64,000 bases of DNA. Origin: Eretmocerus hayati. Taxonomy: Eukaryota > Arthropoda > Insecta > Hymenoptera > Aphelinidae. Below are positions 1-10,669 of the stretch, one piece after another. The first letter of the stretch is position 1. Each line of letters begins with the position of its first letter. The stretch covers positions 56,980,454 to 57,044,453 of the forward strand of contig CM056742.1 in NCBI GenBank assembly GCA_029851415.1, in the 5' to 3' direction. The position numbers were made by a program, and so were the translations under genes. The notes under the pieces were generated by a model. It was given only the letters and a program-made list of their open reading frames with translations, was not told the DNA's origin and did not search any database.

Positions 1-1865
1 TGACGCGGAGCCGATGGACCCATCCGGATATCAGCACGGGGCAAAGATCCGATTGTTGGAGGAAAATATGGATTTCAGTAGTAACAGACGGATTGGGTCA
101 GACATACGACCTGGGGAGAGTATCTGAGATTACAAGAGTTTGCACGATGCGATTCAGATGGACGAGAGAACATTTTGTAGCTCGACAACTGTAGAAGGTG
201 TGGGTATTCTCGGAATATCAGCGCTGAGTCACCGAGGTGATGTACCTCTAAGGATGTATGTGATAGAGGAATAACCCCCATTTGGATTTCGACATTTTCC
301 CTCGTAATAATGAAACGAATGCATGATCCGATCTCGGATTCCATGGGACCTCGACATCTGTTGCAGGTGTATGTATCCTGAAATTCTCAGCGCTGTGTTA
401 CCAACGAGAGTCGCATCTTGGACTGTGAATGACCTTGAAGAATCACCTCTAGTGAAATATTGACATCCACCCTGCTATACAACGAATCCACGATTGGATT
501 TCGTACTTTATGGGACCAGTTTGTAGATATCGATGAGGCGGAGCCTATGGACCGGTCGGGATATCAGCGCAGGGAAGAGTTTCGACGGGAGGGGAAAAAT
601 ATGGCTTCCAGTAGTAACAGACGAGATGGGTCAGACATGCGACTTGGGTGAGAGTATTTGAGATTACGAGAGTTTGCACGAAGCGATTGAAACGGGCGAG
701 AGGTCATTTCGAAGCTCGACGAGTGTAGCAAGTGTATATATCCTGAGAATATCAGCGCTGATTCGCTAACGAGAGTTATCTCTTCACATGCGAGTGACCT
801 TGAAAACCACCCTTCTTAGAAATAGACATTTACCCTGATATCCAACGAATGCACGATCGGATCTCGGATGTCATGGGACCAGTTTGTAGATATCGATAAG
901 GCGGAGCTTATGGACCCATTAGGATATCAGCGCGGGGAGGACATCTAACGGGAGGAGGAGAATATGGCTTCCAGTAGTAACAGACGAGGTGGGTCAGTTA
1001 TGCGACCAGGGGATTGTATTTGAGATTACTAAGGTTTGCACGATACGATTGAGACGAACGAGAGCTCATTTCGTGGTTCGACAACTGGAGCGAGTGTGCG
1101 TATTCACGAAATATCAGCGCGAAGTATCCAGGGTGATGTATGACAAGAAATGTGTGATTGAGTCACTACAGCTATTGGGATTACGACATTTTCCTTCGTA
1201 TAAAACGAATGCACGATCTCATCTCGGTCTTCATCGGACCAGTTTGTAGAAATCAAGGAGGCAGAGTCTATGGACCCATCGGGATATCAACGCAGGGAAG
1301 AGATCCGACGGGAGAGGGAGAGTATGGCTTCCGGTGGTAACATATGAGATGAGTCAGACATCCAAACCTGGGGGGAGTGATTGAAATCACGTATGTTTGC
1401 ACGATGCGATTGAGATGGGCGGGAGCTTATCTCGTTGCTCGACAACTGTAGCAAGTGTATGTATCCTGATAATATCAGCGCTGATTTGCTAACGAGAGTT
1501 ATCTCTTCACATGTGAGTGACCTTGAGAACCATCCTTCATAGAAATCGACATTTACCCTGATATACAACGAATGCACGATCGGACCTGTGATTTCATGGA
1601 ACCAGTTCGTAGATATCGATGCGGCGGAGCCTATGGACCCATCGGGATATCAACGCGGGCAGAGGATCCGACGGGAGGGGTAGAATATGGCTTCCAGTAG
1701 TAACAGACGAGATGGGTCAGACATACGACCTGGGGAGAGTATTTGAGATTACGAGAGTTTGCACGATGCGATTGAGACGAGCGAGAGCTCAGTTCGTAGC
1801 TGAACAACCGTAGAGATTGTGCGTGTTTACGGAATATCGCATGCCGAGAAATACCTCTCGTTGGC
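1..1865. repeat. Satellite array A, direct-orientation units (~360 bp)
   Basis: A recurring block with a GGCGGAGCCTATGGACC-like start, ATATCAGCGCGGG, ATATGGCTTCCAGTAGTAACAG and GAGTTTGCACGATGCGATTGAGA segments begins near 4, 538, 902, 1260 and 1624. The last four starts are 364, 358 and 364 bp apart; the first unit is about 170 bp longer. Units are clearly diverged from each other, so this is an old or actively scrambled array. Short ORFs inside it are by-products and carry no recognisable domain. The array continues beyond the left edge of the window. Confidence 0.85.
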
Positions 1866-1869
1866 AACT

Positions 1870-2790
1870 CAGCGCTGATATTCTCAAGATGAATACACTT
1901 TCTACTGGTATCGAGCTACAAGATTAGCTCTCGCCCATTCATCGTACAAACTCTTGTAATCTCGATCACTTCCTCAGGATTTGTATTCCTGACCCAATTC
2001 GTCTGTTACTACTGACAGCCATATTTCTCTCCAACCGTCAAATCTTTGCCCCGCGCTGATATTCTGTCAAGTCCATGGGCCACGTCCCATCACTATCTAT
2101 GGACTAGTCTGATGGAATCCGAGTTCCGATCGTGCATTCATTTGATACGAAGAGAAATAGCGGGTTCCGAGGAGGGGTGGTACCTTGAACAGATATATTC
2201 CTAGAGATACATCACCTTGCTTGATCAGCGTGATATTCTAAGAATACATACACTCGCTAGAGTTGGCGAGCTACAGGATGAGCTTTCGCTCGTCTCAATC
2301 GCACCGTGCAAACCTCCGTAATCCCAAATACTCTCCCCAGGTCGGATGTCTGACCCATCTCGCATGTTACTACTGAAAGTCATATTTTTTTCCTCCCGGC
2401 GCTGATATCACGATCAGTCCATAGGCTTCGCCTCATCGATATCTACGAACTCGTCCCACGAAGTCTGAGATACGATCGTGCATTCGTATAATAGGAAGTA
2501 AAATGTCGTCATCCCAATAGGGTCGGTTACCCAATCATACACATTCCTAGAGATCCATCACCTTGGATACTAAACGTTGATATTCCGAGAATACGCAGTC
2601 TTGCTACAGTTAACGAGCTACAAAATGAGCTCCCGCTCGTCTGAATTGCTTCGTGCAAACTCTCGGGATTCCACCCATCATCCCTTGGTTCATCTGTGTC
2701 TGACTCAACTCGTATATCACTACTGGGACTGGTATTTCGGCCATCTATCTCTTCAAAACCGGCGCTGGTCACCGAGTAGGTCATAACCCC
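1870..2790. repeat. Satellite array A, inverted-orientation units
   Basis: The same ~360-bp unit family continues here as its reverse complement. The reverse of the GTAACAGACGAGATGGGTC segment reads near 2000, 2340 and 2690, each preceded by the reverse of the GATTGAGACGAGCGAGAGCTC segment. The switch lies between about 1860 and 1875, making a large head-to-head palindrome with the preceding units. From 2790 to 2960 I see no repeat unit or gene. Confidence 0.8.
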
Positions 2791-3163
2791 GTGGCCGGAT
2801 TATCTCTACAAAGTGAAACCAAGAAAATCCAGACCTCATCGTGCAATTCTGAGTTCTCCCGATCAATAAGTCTGGAATCTTAGGGGTTGTTACCCCCAAA
2901 GTCGATACAAATATTCTCCTCGTCCGTGTCTTCTATTACGCTGGTATTAATCTATCTGTACACGTAGCTCCTCATGGAGACGAATCGATCGAACCTCCTT
3001 CGTTATGATTGGATCGTGCCTTTGTTCAGTTTCGACGTTCCCACATCAGTTAGGTCCGTTCTGCGAAAAAACTACCCCCTTAGCATTTTCCCTATCTTAA
3101 AAAGTTCCCCAGTAGTGACACCTCCCGAAACAGGCCCTTTTCATTGTCAGCGGCCCGCTCTAC

Positions 3164-3625
3164 ATGATGCAAGAAGAATCGGAGGTTACCGCTCATGGGC
3201 CATTTTCCCATACAAAGTGTGCATCCTCCTTATCTGCTCATACACTTCTGAAATCTTTGAAGTATGGGCTTCAACCTGACACTAAGGATGAATCTGGGGT
3301 GCCAATTATCACAAGAGCCATCAAGTATGGCCGCTTAGACTTGGTAATTATACTGCTGGCAAGAGGAGCTAATCCATCGTTGGGTGTTGTAGAAAATGAT
3401 CTGACTGGTCCACTAAGGGAAGCAGTTCAGTTTGGTAGGATAGATATTGTTAGATTATTGTTGGAACATGGAGCTCTTGTACGAGATCTAGGAAATATGC
3501 ATAGGTACATCGTGGAGTAAGTGAAAAATGATAACTCAGGAATGATAAAGCTGCTCGAGTACAACTTAGATCCGAATACACCAAAAAAAGTAAAAGAAGT
3601 AAGAAAAACACCAACAAGAGTTTGA
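3164..3625 (+). pseudogene. Ankyrin-repeat protein, interrupted by one in-frame stop
   Basis: The reading frame starts at ATG 3164 and encodes about 1.5-2 ankyrin repeats, seen as the pattern GVPIITRAIKYGRLDLVIILLARGANPS followed by GPLREAVQFGRIDIVRLLLEHGA (given here only as family-type motifs; the helix-turn-helix spacing of 33 residues is clear). A TAA lies at 3518-3520. The same frame then stays open to TGA 3623-3625 and still looks like an ankyrin helix (IKLLEYNLDPN), so the stop is probably a lesion. It overlaps a very good splice donor, GTAAGT, at 3517, which is an alternative explanation. Ankyrin ORFs of this small size are common in large DNA viruses and their integrated relatives. 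No signal peptide or membrane segment is visible. Partner and function are unknown. Confidence 0.6.
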
Positions 3626-4434
3626 TGGGCTCCTTTCGCGAGCAAGCTCACACTTCTGCTATGGGAGTGAATGAACCCGTTAGTCTTGATCAATCAATAA
3701 GAGAAACCATTAGACGCCCAGAACAGTGGGAAACATATCTCGACTTAACAGAGGGTAACCTCCCCGGTCTAACCACCCAGTATATGACAGAATTCTTGGA
3801 AAATCACAAAGAAAATGACCACGTGTACGGTCTGCGATTTGTCATTGGAATAGATGGCAAGAGTGATCATAGAGTCGGGAGAAGTTCAGTAAGTTTTGAT
3901 GAACACATAAACAAGGTGCATTTGGACAAAATACACTCTCTTCCCGCTAGCAGAGGTTTATTTGAATTAATTTTCAAAAACAAACCACACCATTCCACCA
4001 ACTCAGATCTCGTACACTACAAGAGATTTTTAGAAATCAGCCTACCACATAGAATAGGTAATGATTCTCAAGGCAGACTTATCGGTTCAATATCATGGGA
4101 ATATAAATATATTGTGAGAAACTTGTGTGGTAAGAAACCTCCACCACTAAATGAATCATCATCATTGGAAAATTCCAATGATGAAAGGCGAGGGGAAGGA
4201 TTGGTGAGAGGAAAATTAAAGCGGGTCATGGACAGACACGTTATGACATTTCGTAATTACTCTAACCTAGATTACGTGTACTGGGATAACCCAAACAAAC
4301 TGGTAGAAAGGCTCGATTTGTTGTTGAGGTCATCATACATAGGAAATTCAGGTCTTGAGAATGGAATAAATAGTATACTCGAAGAGTTGCGGGAGGGGAG
4401 GGGGGTACGTTGTATAAAAGGTGTTGCACTCTAA
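3625..4434 (+). CDS. Uncharacterised 269-aa protein of a mobile-element-associated arthropod family
   Basis: The ORF runs uninterrupted for 269 codons from ATG 3625, whose A is the last base of the TGA closing the ankyrin frame. A later ATG at 3661 is an equally plausible start. Its C-terminal half has the landmarks GLFELIF (about residue 112), YKRFLEISLP (about 130), a conserved YVYWDNPNKLVERLDLLL block (about 218-235) and INSILEELREG (about 253-263). I remember this combination from many repetitive, unnamed insect and cnidarian ORFs that occur near family-B polymerase genes, but I cannot name a domain and could not search. There is no transmembrane segment or signal peptide. It is one of the few long frames in the window without a lesion, which argues that it was under selection until recently. 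It lies directly upstream of the TATA box at 4413. Confidence 0.65.
   Translation: MGSFREQAHTSAMGVNEPVSLDQSIRETIRRPEQWETYLDLTEGNLPGLTTQYMTEFLENHKENDHVYGLRFVIGIDGKSDHRVGRSSVSFDEHINKVHLDKIHSLPASRGLFELIFKNKPHHSTNSDLVHYKRFLEISLPHRIGNDSQGRLIGSISWEYKYIVRNLCGKKPPPLNESSSLENSNDERRGEGLVRGKLKRVMDRHVMTFRNYSNLDYVYWDNPNKLVERLDLLLRSSYIGNSGLENGINSILEELREGRGVRCIKGVAL
4413..4420 (+). promoter_or_regulatory. TATA box of the coiled-coil gene
   Basis: TATAAAAG lies 73 bp upstream of the ATG at 4493, inside the last codons of the preceding ORF. A TTCAGA initiator-like sequence sits near 4453. The overlap of promoter and upstream coding sequence is typical of compact viral gene arrangement. Confidence 0.5.
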
Positions 4435-4492
4435 GACCTCCATTATTCTGTGTTCAGAAGTCACAGAGCATAAAACCATTGAGTAGGAAACG

Positions 4493-5934
4493 ATGGAGTC
4501 ACTTCAGAAGGAACTTGAATCTGTGGGTGTGAGTAATGGGGAAATAGCTTCAGCAAGTACTCCATCTTCTCGTCCTGTTGAAGAGTCTCAAGCTGGAAAT
4601 CCATCTCATAGTGAAAAAAGAGTATCGCATGAGAAAACAGTCAGCGGTGCAGGGAGTAGTGCAGGGAGAGAAGGAGATGTAGTTAAATCAGAAACCAAAA
4701 TCAAAAAAACTAAAGAAAAAGAACAAATGTCTGTTTCTGTGAAAAGCGGTGAGTAGAGATTGACATTTTTCCCTTCAATCATTTTGTTGTTGTTGTTGTT
4801 GTTGTTGTTTGAATGAATAAAAAATTTTTTTCCATGATGTTACAGATGGGCCTAGTGAGATAGCAGTTACTAGTGTCTTTCGCAATATGTTGAGAACTAC
4901 TTCAATTGATGAGCAGCAACAGCAAGTATTACTCCAAACTTTTAAGGGAAATTATGTGCGAGTTGATGCGAATCCAGATCTAACTTTCAAAGAGAAGATC
5001 ACATTCGTGCTTGATGCTGTTGCAAGCGAGATTACTGAAAAATTACCTGGGAAGGAAAAGGAATTGGTTAGCATTTTCACTAGGCTCTTTGACATCTCAT
5101 TTGGTGAAATTCAAAATTCGAAAAAAATGCAAAACTCTATGAAAATCTCCAAAAGGAAGTGAAAGTTGTGAAATCTAATTTGAAATTACATACTAGTTAT
5201 GTTGATTTGAGGATGAATAGATACGGAGATGTGCAGAAAGATATTTCAACTGAGTTCGCTGAACTACGTCGAGATTTTGCTGGGTTAGTTAGAGAACATC
5301 ATAAATTGCTTGATGAAGTGATGAAACTCCGAGCTGATGTTGTGGTTTACAAGAGCGTGACGAACGAATTAGCTGAAATGTTAGCGAATCATGAAGAGAT
5401 CTCTGAAAGAATAATGACTGCCCTTGAGAAGTCGATTGATCAGCGTCTTCGGGTGAATGATGAACTTATTCAGGAAAATCAGGATTTCAAAACTGAATCA
5501 CGTGTAAATTGGTAATGGATGAATAGAAGAGACGCGATGAGATCTATGATCGGATGCAGAGAGACCAGGCTGCTGTATTACAGCGGATCTTGGATTTGGA
5601 AAAACGAGTTGTTGACAATGCTGCTGCTAATAATACTGCTTTGGTTGATACACGCTCCTATATCGATGAACTCCACCAACAAATCACCCGTCGGAATGAT
5701 CGTTTGACGTCATTTAGATCGGAACTGGATGATGAGGATGATGATCAATAAGATGTTATTGAAAGAATGGAGTCAAGGATGGATCAATTTGACAGAGACG
5801 TTCAAACAATCGACTCCAAAGTTGCTCATGAGCCTGAGAATATTCAGAGAATCTTATCAAGAGTTGAGGACAATAGCAGAACTCTGAATCATCTTGCTGA
5901 ACAAATGCGCAGGATGCTTGACAGATCTTCGTAA
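4493..5934 (+). pseudogene. Spliced long coiled-coil protein, broken by frameshifts and stops
   Basis: Exon 1 (4493-4748) encodes a Ser/Lys-rich head and ends at a GTGAGT donor. The intron (4749-4845) contains a (TTG)n run and ends TTACAG. Exon 2 from 4846 joins in phase and continues as a low-complexity, Lys/Glu/Leu heptad-rich coiled coil to TAA 5932-5934. The frame is lost at an A7 run (5121-5127), where the heptads continue in another frame (visible from 5138), then again between about 5480 and 5530 with a TAG, and a TAA interrupts the last third at 5749-5751 while the coiled coil continues unchanged after it. The intact version would be roughly 450 residues, mostly helical. No catalytic motif is visible; a structural or tail/scaffold-like role in a virus-like element is only inference. 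An AATAAA lies downstream at 6164. Confidence 0.6.
4749..4845 (+). other. Spliceosomal intron, 97 bp
   Basis: The donor GTGAGT follows codon position 1 of residue 86, and the acceptor TTACAG ends at 4845. Joining preserves the reading frame of both exons. A TTG/TTGTTG run fills the middle. Confidence 0.7.
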
Positions 5935-6163
5935 TGAACTTCAAGCTATCATTCATGTATTCTTCCAATCATGTAAACCTATAAACTTAAATCATTCAAT
6001 AAGATAATATTTTAATTTGTATCTAGAATGTTAGTATTTTCTCTCCTTTCTATCATGTAATCCATTCGTTTTCTGTTTTAATGCATACACTTTCAATTTA
6101 TTAAGAATATGAGAGAAAAAAATTATTTTTGCGTTGTAAGATCTATTTCGAATATATTTTGAG

Positions 6164-6169
6164 AATAAA
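6164..6169 (+). terminator. Poly(A) signal for the coiled-coil gene
   Basis: AATAAA lies 230 bp after the last stop codon, in AT-rich DNA. It faces the poly(A) signal of the reverse-strand polymerase 38 bp away. Confidence 0.45.
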
Positions 6170-6206
6170 ACTAATTGTATTTTTTCAAGAAAACAATGGT
6201 TCCTTC

Positions 6207-6212
6207 TTTATT
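6207..6212 (-). terminator. Poly(A) signal for the polymerase gene
   Basis: Reverse-strand AATAAA (TTTATT on the plus strand) lies about 38 bp beyond the polymerase stop codon at 6250. The two genes therefore converge with nearly touching 3' ends. Confidence 0.5.
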
Positions 6213-8273
6213 TCACAACATGTTAATAATCATATACACATATTCATGTTCAATCCATATTCTTTCCTACCAGCTTATAATCACCATATGTAAGAGTTTC
6301 AATCCGATCCTCGAGACAAACTCTCTTATCATCAAAAGAACTGATGAATACTTTCTTCTCAGTAACTGAGAACACAATGTGATTGAGACTTCTAATACTT
6401 CTCTGCTTCCCCGAAAGAATGTCTTTGTTAAACAAACAATTCTCATAATCCTGGAAGGTAATTCTATTTTTTATTCGTACTCTACTAACACCTTTAGCAC
6501 ACTTTTTCTCCTGAGTACCTGTCTCTGTTTGAAGCAAGAGACTGTATGATTTTGGTCTTAGAAAAACAGCTTCTCGAATGATACTAGTAGAACATTCATC
6601 TGACATGATTCCAGGTACTTTTTATTGAGATTGATTGGGATTCCGTATTTGTTGTTTGGTTGATACACCGAGGTATCAAAATGAGTACAGCAATCTCTCT
6701 TGATCATATCTGTATAAAAGTCAAATGAAAAGCTATGCAGTAGTCCGTCTGTGTCTACGTATAACAATTTACTCTGTTCACCCGGAAATTTCTTCATGAT
6801 ACAGTTATAGTGGAAATCATACAACGTGATCTCCGATATATCGAGGATTGAGAACCCAACATATGTAGGTTTTCCGATTTCTATACGAGTTTTCGCCATC
6901 TCTACAGCTGCAAGGTTTTCGCTAAAGACAACCATTTGTTCAAAACGATCAGATGCAATGAGAGCATTAAATCCAAATCGGCCGTCCCATTTGTTTACGA
7001 GGACAATATTCACACGCTTCTTCATATTTTCTATACATTTTCCAAAAATAGTGTTATTCATCATTTTGTATAGGTTTTTGTCAAAGTCACTAGTTGACAT
7101 CTGTCTAAAACTAGTGTTCAAATTAATGTACGACTTGAGCCAGGCTCTCTGTTCAAATTTTAAGATTCTAGAAATCTTGGTCAATATTAACCCATTGGAC
7201 AAGCACTGTCTTGAATATCTATAATGTATGATGTGATCTTCCTTATCATATAGAGTTGCCATTAGTTTTTGATTTTCATGGGTTGCACCAGGTGGAATAA
7301 TTTTTTCAGGTGCGAAAGGTAGATCAGAATGGTTTTTGTGAATCTTAGCGGGATACGCTAAATCTACCATGAGTATGTAACCGATGTTGGAATCATCAGG
7401 GATTTTTACAACATCAAAGTTCGGATCTTCAATCCATTCAAAATTTCTCACTGGTAACTTTTGCTGCATTGCAAAACATAGAGATTGTTAACGTCAAAAT
7501 AACCGATGAACTTCTGCTCCTTGGAGCTGTCATAATCAAACATATATGGATTGTTTGATTCCGCGTAATGTCTTATAGCACAACATATTCCACCTCTCAC
7601 ACCTTGTTTTGGGAACAATAACATGGTTGGACGTTTAATTATTTCAAGTTCAACTTTAGTATGTAATAACATACACTCCCATGTGAAGCCTGGGAGTGTG
7701 AAGAAATGAGCTGGATCAAGTCTAAAGCTTTTCATACAGCTTGAACAGAAATTTTGAAATATATCTGCTAATGATGAGATATCACATTTCATATATAACA
7801 ATGCGTATCCACACAAGTCTTTTATACTTAACGTAGTCCAGATCTGTTTTACACGATTATAGTCTGTGTCGGAAATGGAGCTCTCTGTTACTATGTTATA
7901 GAATTCATCCTTAGATGGTATTTGAGTCTCGGAAAGTCTTTCTAGACTATCAACATAGTCATATGGGAGATTACCTTTCTTTGTTAACAAACCAAAAATC
8001 TCAGCCTCATCTAACCCCGTTTGCTGTGCAATCGTCTCAATTTTCTCTTGAAATTGGGCTCGCAAAATCAATTTGTTATCATCAGGAAGTAGTCTAGCAA
8101 GACTATCTAGACTAGCGTTCAAAAATTTCAGTGAATCAACGAATCGGAATTCAATCCTTGAGTTATCCGCATACTTTGTGGAGGAAATATAGTGTTCCAT
8201 ATTCTGTGGTATGATCGAAATTCTCCCCTGTATTGCGTTTTCGATGTGTGTGATTATGGAATGAGCATCATAC

Positions 8274-8358
8274 CTGTGAGAAAAGAATGAATGGAAGAAT
8301 AAAAAAATTGAAATTACTTGATATAGTGAATTAATTGGTTGAGAGAAAAACAACTCAC
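8274..8358 (-). other. Intron 2 of the polymerase, 85 bp
   Basis: The minus-strand donor is GTGAGTTG and the acceptor CTCACAG. It splits a codon inside exonuclease motif II and rejoins in phase, so the conserved N...YDAH motif is contiguous only after splicing. This is strong evidence that splicing is real and that the gene adapted to nuclear transcription. Confidence 0.8.
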
Positions 8359-8582
8359 CGGGAAAGATTATGATAAATAACTGGAATGATGAATGACTTG
8401 CGATATGAGAGGTTACATGATCGATGTGCCAAAGACCTCGGTCGACCAGTGTGATGGTTGTGATCGATCACAGGACTGTCATCTGGTTGGAACTCCTTCA
8501 CAAAGATGTGACACGTTTTAACTTGTTGTGAGGCCACTCGCTCCTCATCAGTCATATGAAGAGGGATTGGATTTGACAGCTC

Positions 8583-8647
8583 CTAACAATCACATAATAA
8601 TATGATTCCAAGTGAATCAGTGAAAACTATGAATATATAATACTCAC
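8583..8647 (-). other. Intron 1 of the polymerase, 65 bp
   Basis: On the minus strand the donor GTGAGTA follows a complete codon (phase 0) and the acceptor TTGTTAG precedes the next complete codon. The two exons join in frame between the exonuclease I region and the HNH-like block. Confidence 0.75.
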
Positions 8648-9965
8648 TTGTTCCACTTCCTGGGCAATTCTTCCAAGCTCCAAAGCAAACCATTCGGAGA
8701 CATCAGCTCCAACGTGGTAAGCGTACACAGACTTTTCCGAATTGTATTTACTATGCAGAAAATAGCCTATAGAGAATGGAATATGTCTCTGGTAGTCATT
8801 TTGAGCTAATTTAACGTTTGCAAGCCTGCTTACATTTATATCATCTGAATTTCTAAAATATTCTGAATTTGTTCTAGTTAAATAACATTCATAGTCAGTA
8901 TAAACTATATACGGAGCCTCCAACATTTTTTGATAGTTCGTGAATTTAACAACGTCTTTCTCTGGAAAAGTTACCGTGCATTGATCCTTATCTTCAAAAC
9001 AAAGCTCTTTATGCATCACTAATTTTTCATCTGTGTAAAAATAATGCAAACATTTCCTACATACAAAAACACTGCGTGTGAGGTTAGGCACTAGCAATTT
9101 GGATAAATTTTTAATATAAAGATAATGGTTATCAAGTAGGAGCAGATCGATATGTTCCATCTGTTCAGTTTTTGTTAAGTAGAGAGGGTAAAAATTCTTC
9201 TCTGAATGATCGGCTCCATACACATTTATGCTATAACCTTTATTCTGTTTTTCAGAATTTGGAATTGATTTCAATTGAACGGGAAAACTCATGCTAGAGA
9301 ATTTGAAATGCAAACTAGGATCTGGATAAGCAATTTGTGAATGTTCACTCACCTGAGGAACATCAAATAACGCAGGCATTAAAGACCAAAGGAAGCATCG
9401 GTCATCAGTTGTTTTAATGTTCATTACAGAATTTCTGCGTGCAATCCATTTGGGTACACCTACTTTTGAAGATCCACAAACAGGATCATATTTAATTATG
9501 TTAATTTGTAAATTTAAAATTTCAGAGAGGGACCATCTACTACCCTCGCCCTCGTGTTCAGAAATCTGATCAATTATATCCTGAGATGAAGTGGTGTACC
9601 ACTTTCTAGTACTATCCGATATGAGTGAAGTTTTATAATGTGTTTAGAAATATTTAACATTTGACGAAGAGTCGAGCAACTCAAATTGAGCTGCTAATAT
9701 TAAATTCACTTTGATATTTTTCGACTCGCGATTGATCTGATAAATCTTAAGACTTCTGGTTGTGTTCGTTCTGGAAATTCTTCAGTGTTTTCACAACTAA
9801 TATTTCCAACAAATCCAGTGTGAATCCGATTTTGGAATGCACTTTCACCTTCGAAGAAAATTAATTTATCCGAGCTCTTTTCACTTCGATTTGAATATAG
9901 GTCATTCTGGACCAAGGTGAACATTTTAGAAATCGTATTCTTTATCGACCCCAAACTCGACTCTA

Positions 9966-10120
9966 AAGGCCTCGACAGAAAGTGCGCAATGCTCTTTTCT
10001 CCACTTTTTCCCCCGTGTATAAGCATAGGCCCTGTAGTTGCAGTCGCCGCCACGGGCGCGCAATGGCGCTACATCCACAGGGGAAAAAGAGCAAATGCGC
10101 ACTTTCTGTCGAGGCCCTCA
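9966..10120. repeat. Hairpin in left part of the foldback element
   Basis: GCCTCGACAGAAAGTGCGCA at 9969 is matched by its inverse at 10094-10114, and the runs CTCTTTT...CCCC and GGGG...AAAGAG complete the stem. A GC-rich loop lies near 10030-10060. Confidence 0.7.
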
Positions 10121-10489
10121 TTATACAGCACTCGGCATAAAATATTGCGGAAAATGAGACCTAGAGCTGAAAAATGGCCTCTCGTGCGATGTTTTACGAT
10201 GGAACCGTCCAAAACTAGAGTAAATTGAGTAAATACAAGATGAATCGAGAACCGGCCGCTTTGGCACTCCGCATATGCTCCGCACTGCATGCCATCCTCC
10301 GTTAATGCGGAAGTGATAAGTGATATTAACAGCTGATGCAGTATTGTTAGGTATTATCCAGTATAGACAGAGATAAGAAGGATCTCTAATCTCCGTTATA
10401 GACTGTAGACTGCACGAGGTTTTGGTTGTTAGTGACCACCGCGAAAAGATTGTATGTGTCAGTCAGCATCTCGATCAGAAATTTTGGTA
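10121..10489. repeat. Left long inverted arm of the foldback element
   Basis: This is matched in reverse by 11905-12322 over almost its full length, including TTGCGGAAAATGAGACC, CCGTCCAAAACTAGAG and GCATGCCATCCTCCGTTAA segments. Mismatches are scattered, so the arms have diverged since formation. Confidence 0.75.
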
Positions 10490-10566
10490 CACTCGAGAAC
10501 AAGGTGAACCATGGCGTGAAGATAACTTTTGTTATCTTTACGCCATGCGGTGAACTGCAATGGGAT

Positions 10567-10669
10567 GACGGTCAGTGACAGTTCGAGATCTGTCGTCTCC
10601 CTCGCACTCATGGGATAACCTATTAGGTGCGAGTGAGATGGGAGATCTCGAATGGTTGCTGACCGTCAT
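10567..10669. repeat. Internal ~100-bp hairpin
   Basis: GACGGTCAG...GAGATCT...CTCGCAC in the left half is mirrored by GTGCGAG...GAGATCTCGA...CTGACCGTC in the right half, around CATGGGATAACCTATTAG. A second smaller hairpin with GGCGTGAAGATAAC / GTTATCTTTACGCC lies at 10513-10546. Confidence 0.7.

Larger units (their letters stand above)
6250..9899 (-). pseudogene. polB: Protein-primed family B DNA polymerase (Polinton/Maverick-like), main 3' part, three frameshifts
   Basis: Reading from 9899 downward: an N-terminal region; a stretch leading into a C2H2/C2HC finger (CRKC...H...C near 9060); the exonuclease motif I with D-x-E (TDYECYL, near 8900); an HNH/endonuclease-VII-like block with a VIDHNHHTG core near 8450, where the second Cys of the first zinc pair is replaced (CHIF); exonuclease motif II spanning intron 2 (N...YDAH); polymerase motif A (YFDVNNLY, near 7490); motif B (KMMNNTIFG, near 7060); and motif C (YVDTDGLL, near 6750, both Asp kept, usual Ser replaced by Gly). 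Catalytic residues appear complete. The frame breaks at a T5 run (9717-9721), at the T4 run near 7474-7477, and at a T5 run (6619-6623); a TAA also lies near 9645. Two short introns are cleanly in phase. Such polymerases replicate linear element or virus genomes using a terminal protein. The 5' exon is displaced to 13089-13358 by a transposon. Confidence 0.85.

Noticed and set aside
1..2790. CRISPR-like array
   Set aside because: Units are about 360 bp, diverged and without a short constant repeat plus unique spacers. The DNA is clearly eukaryotic satellite.
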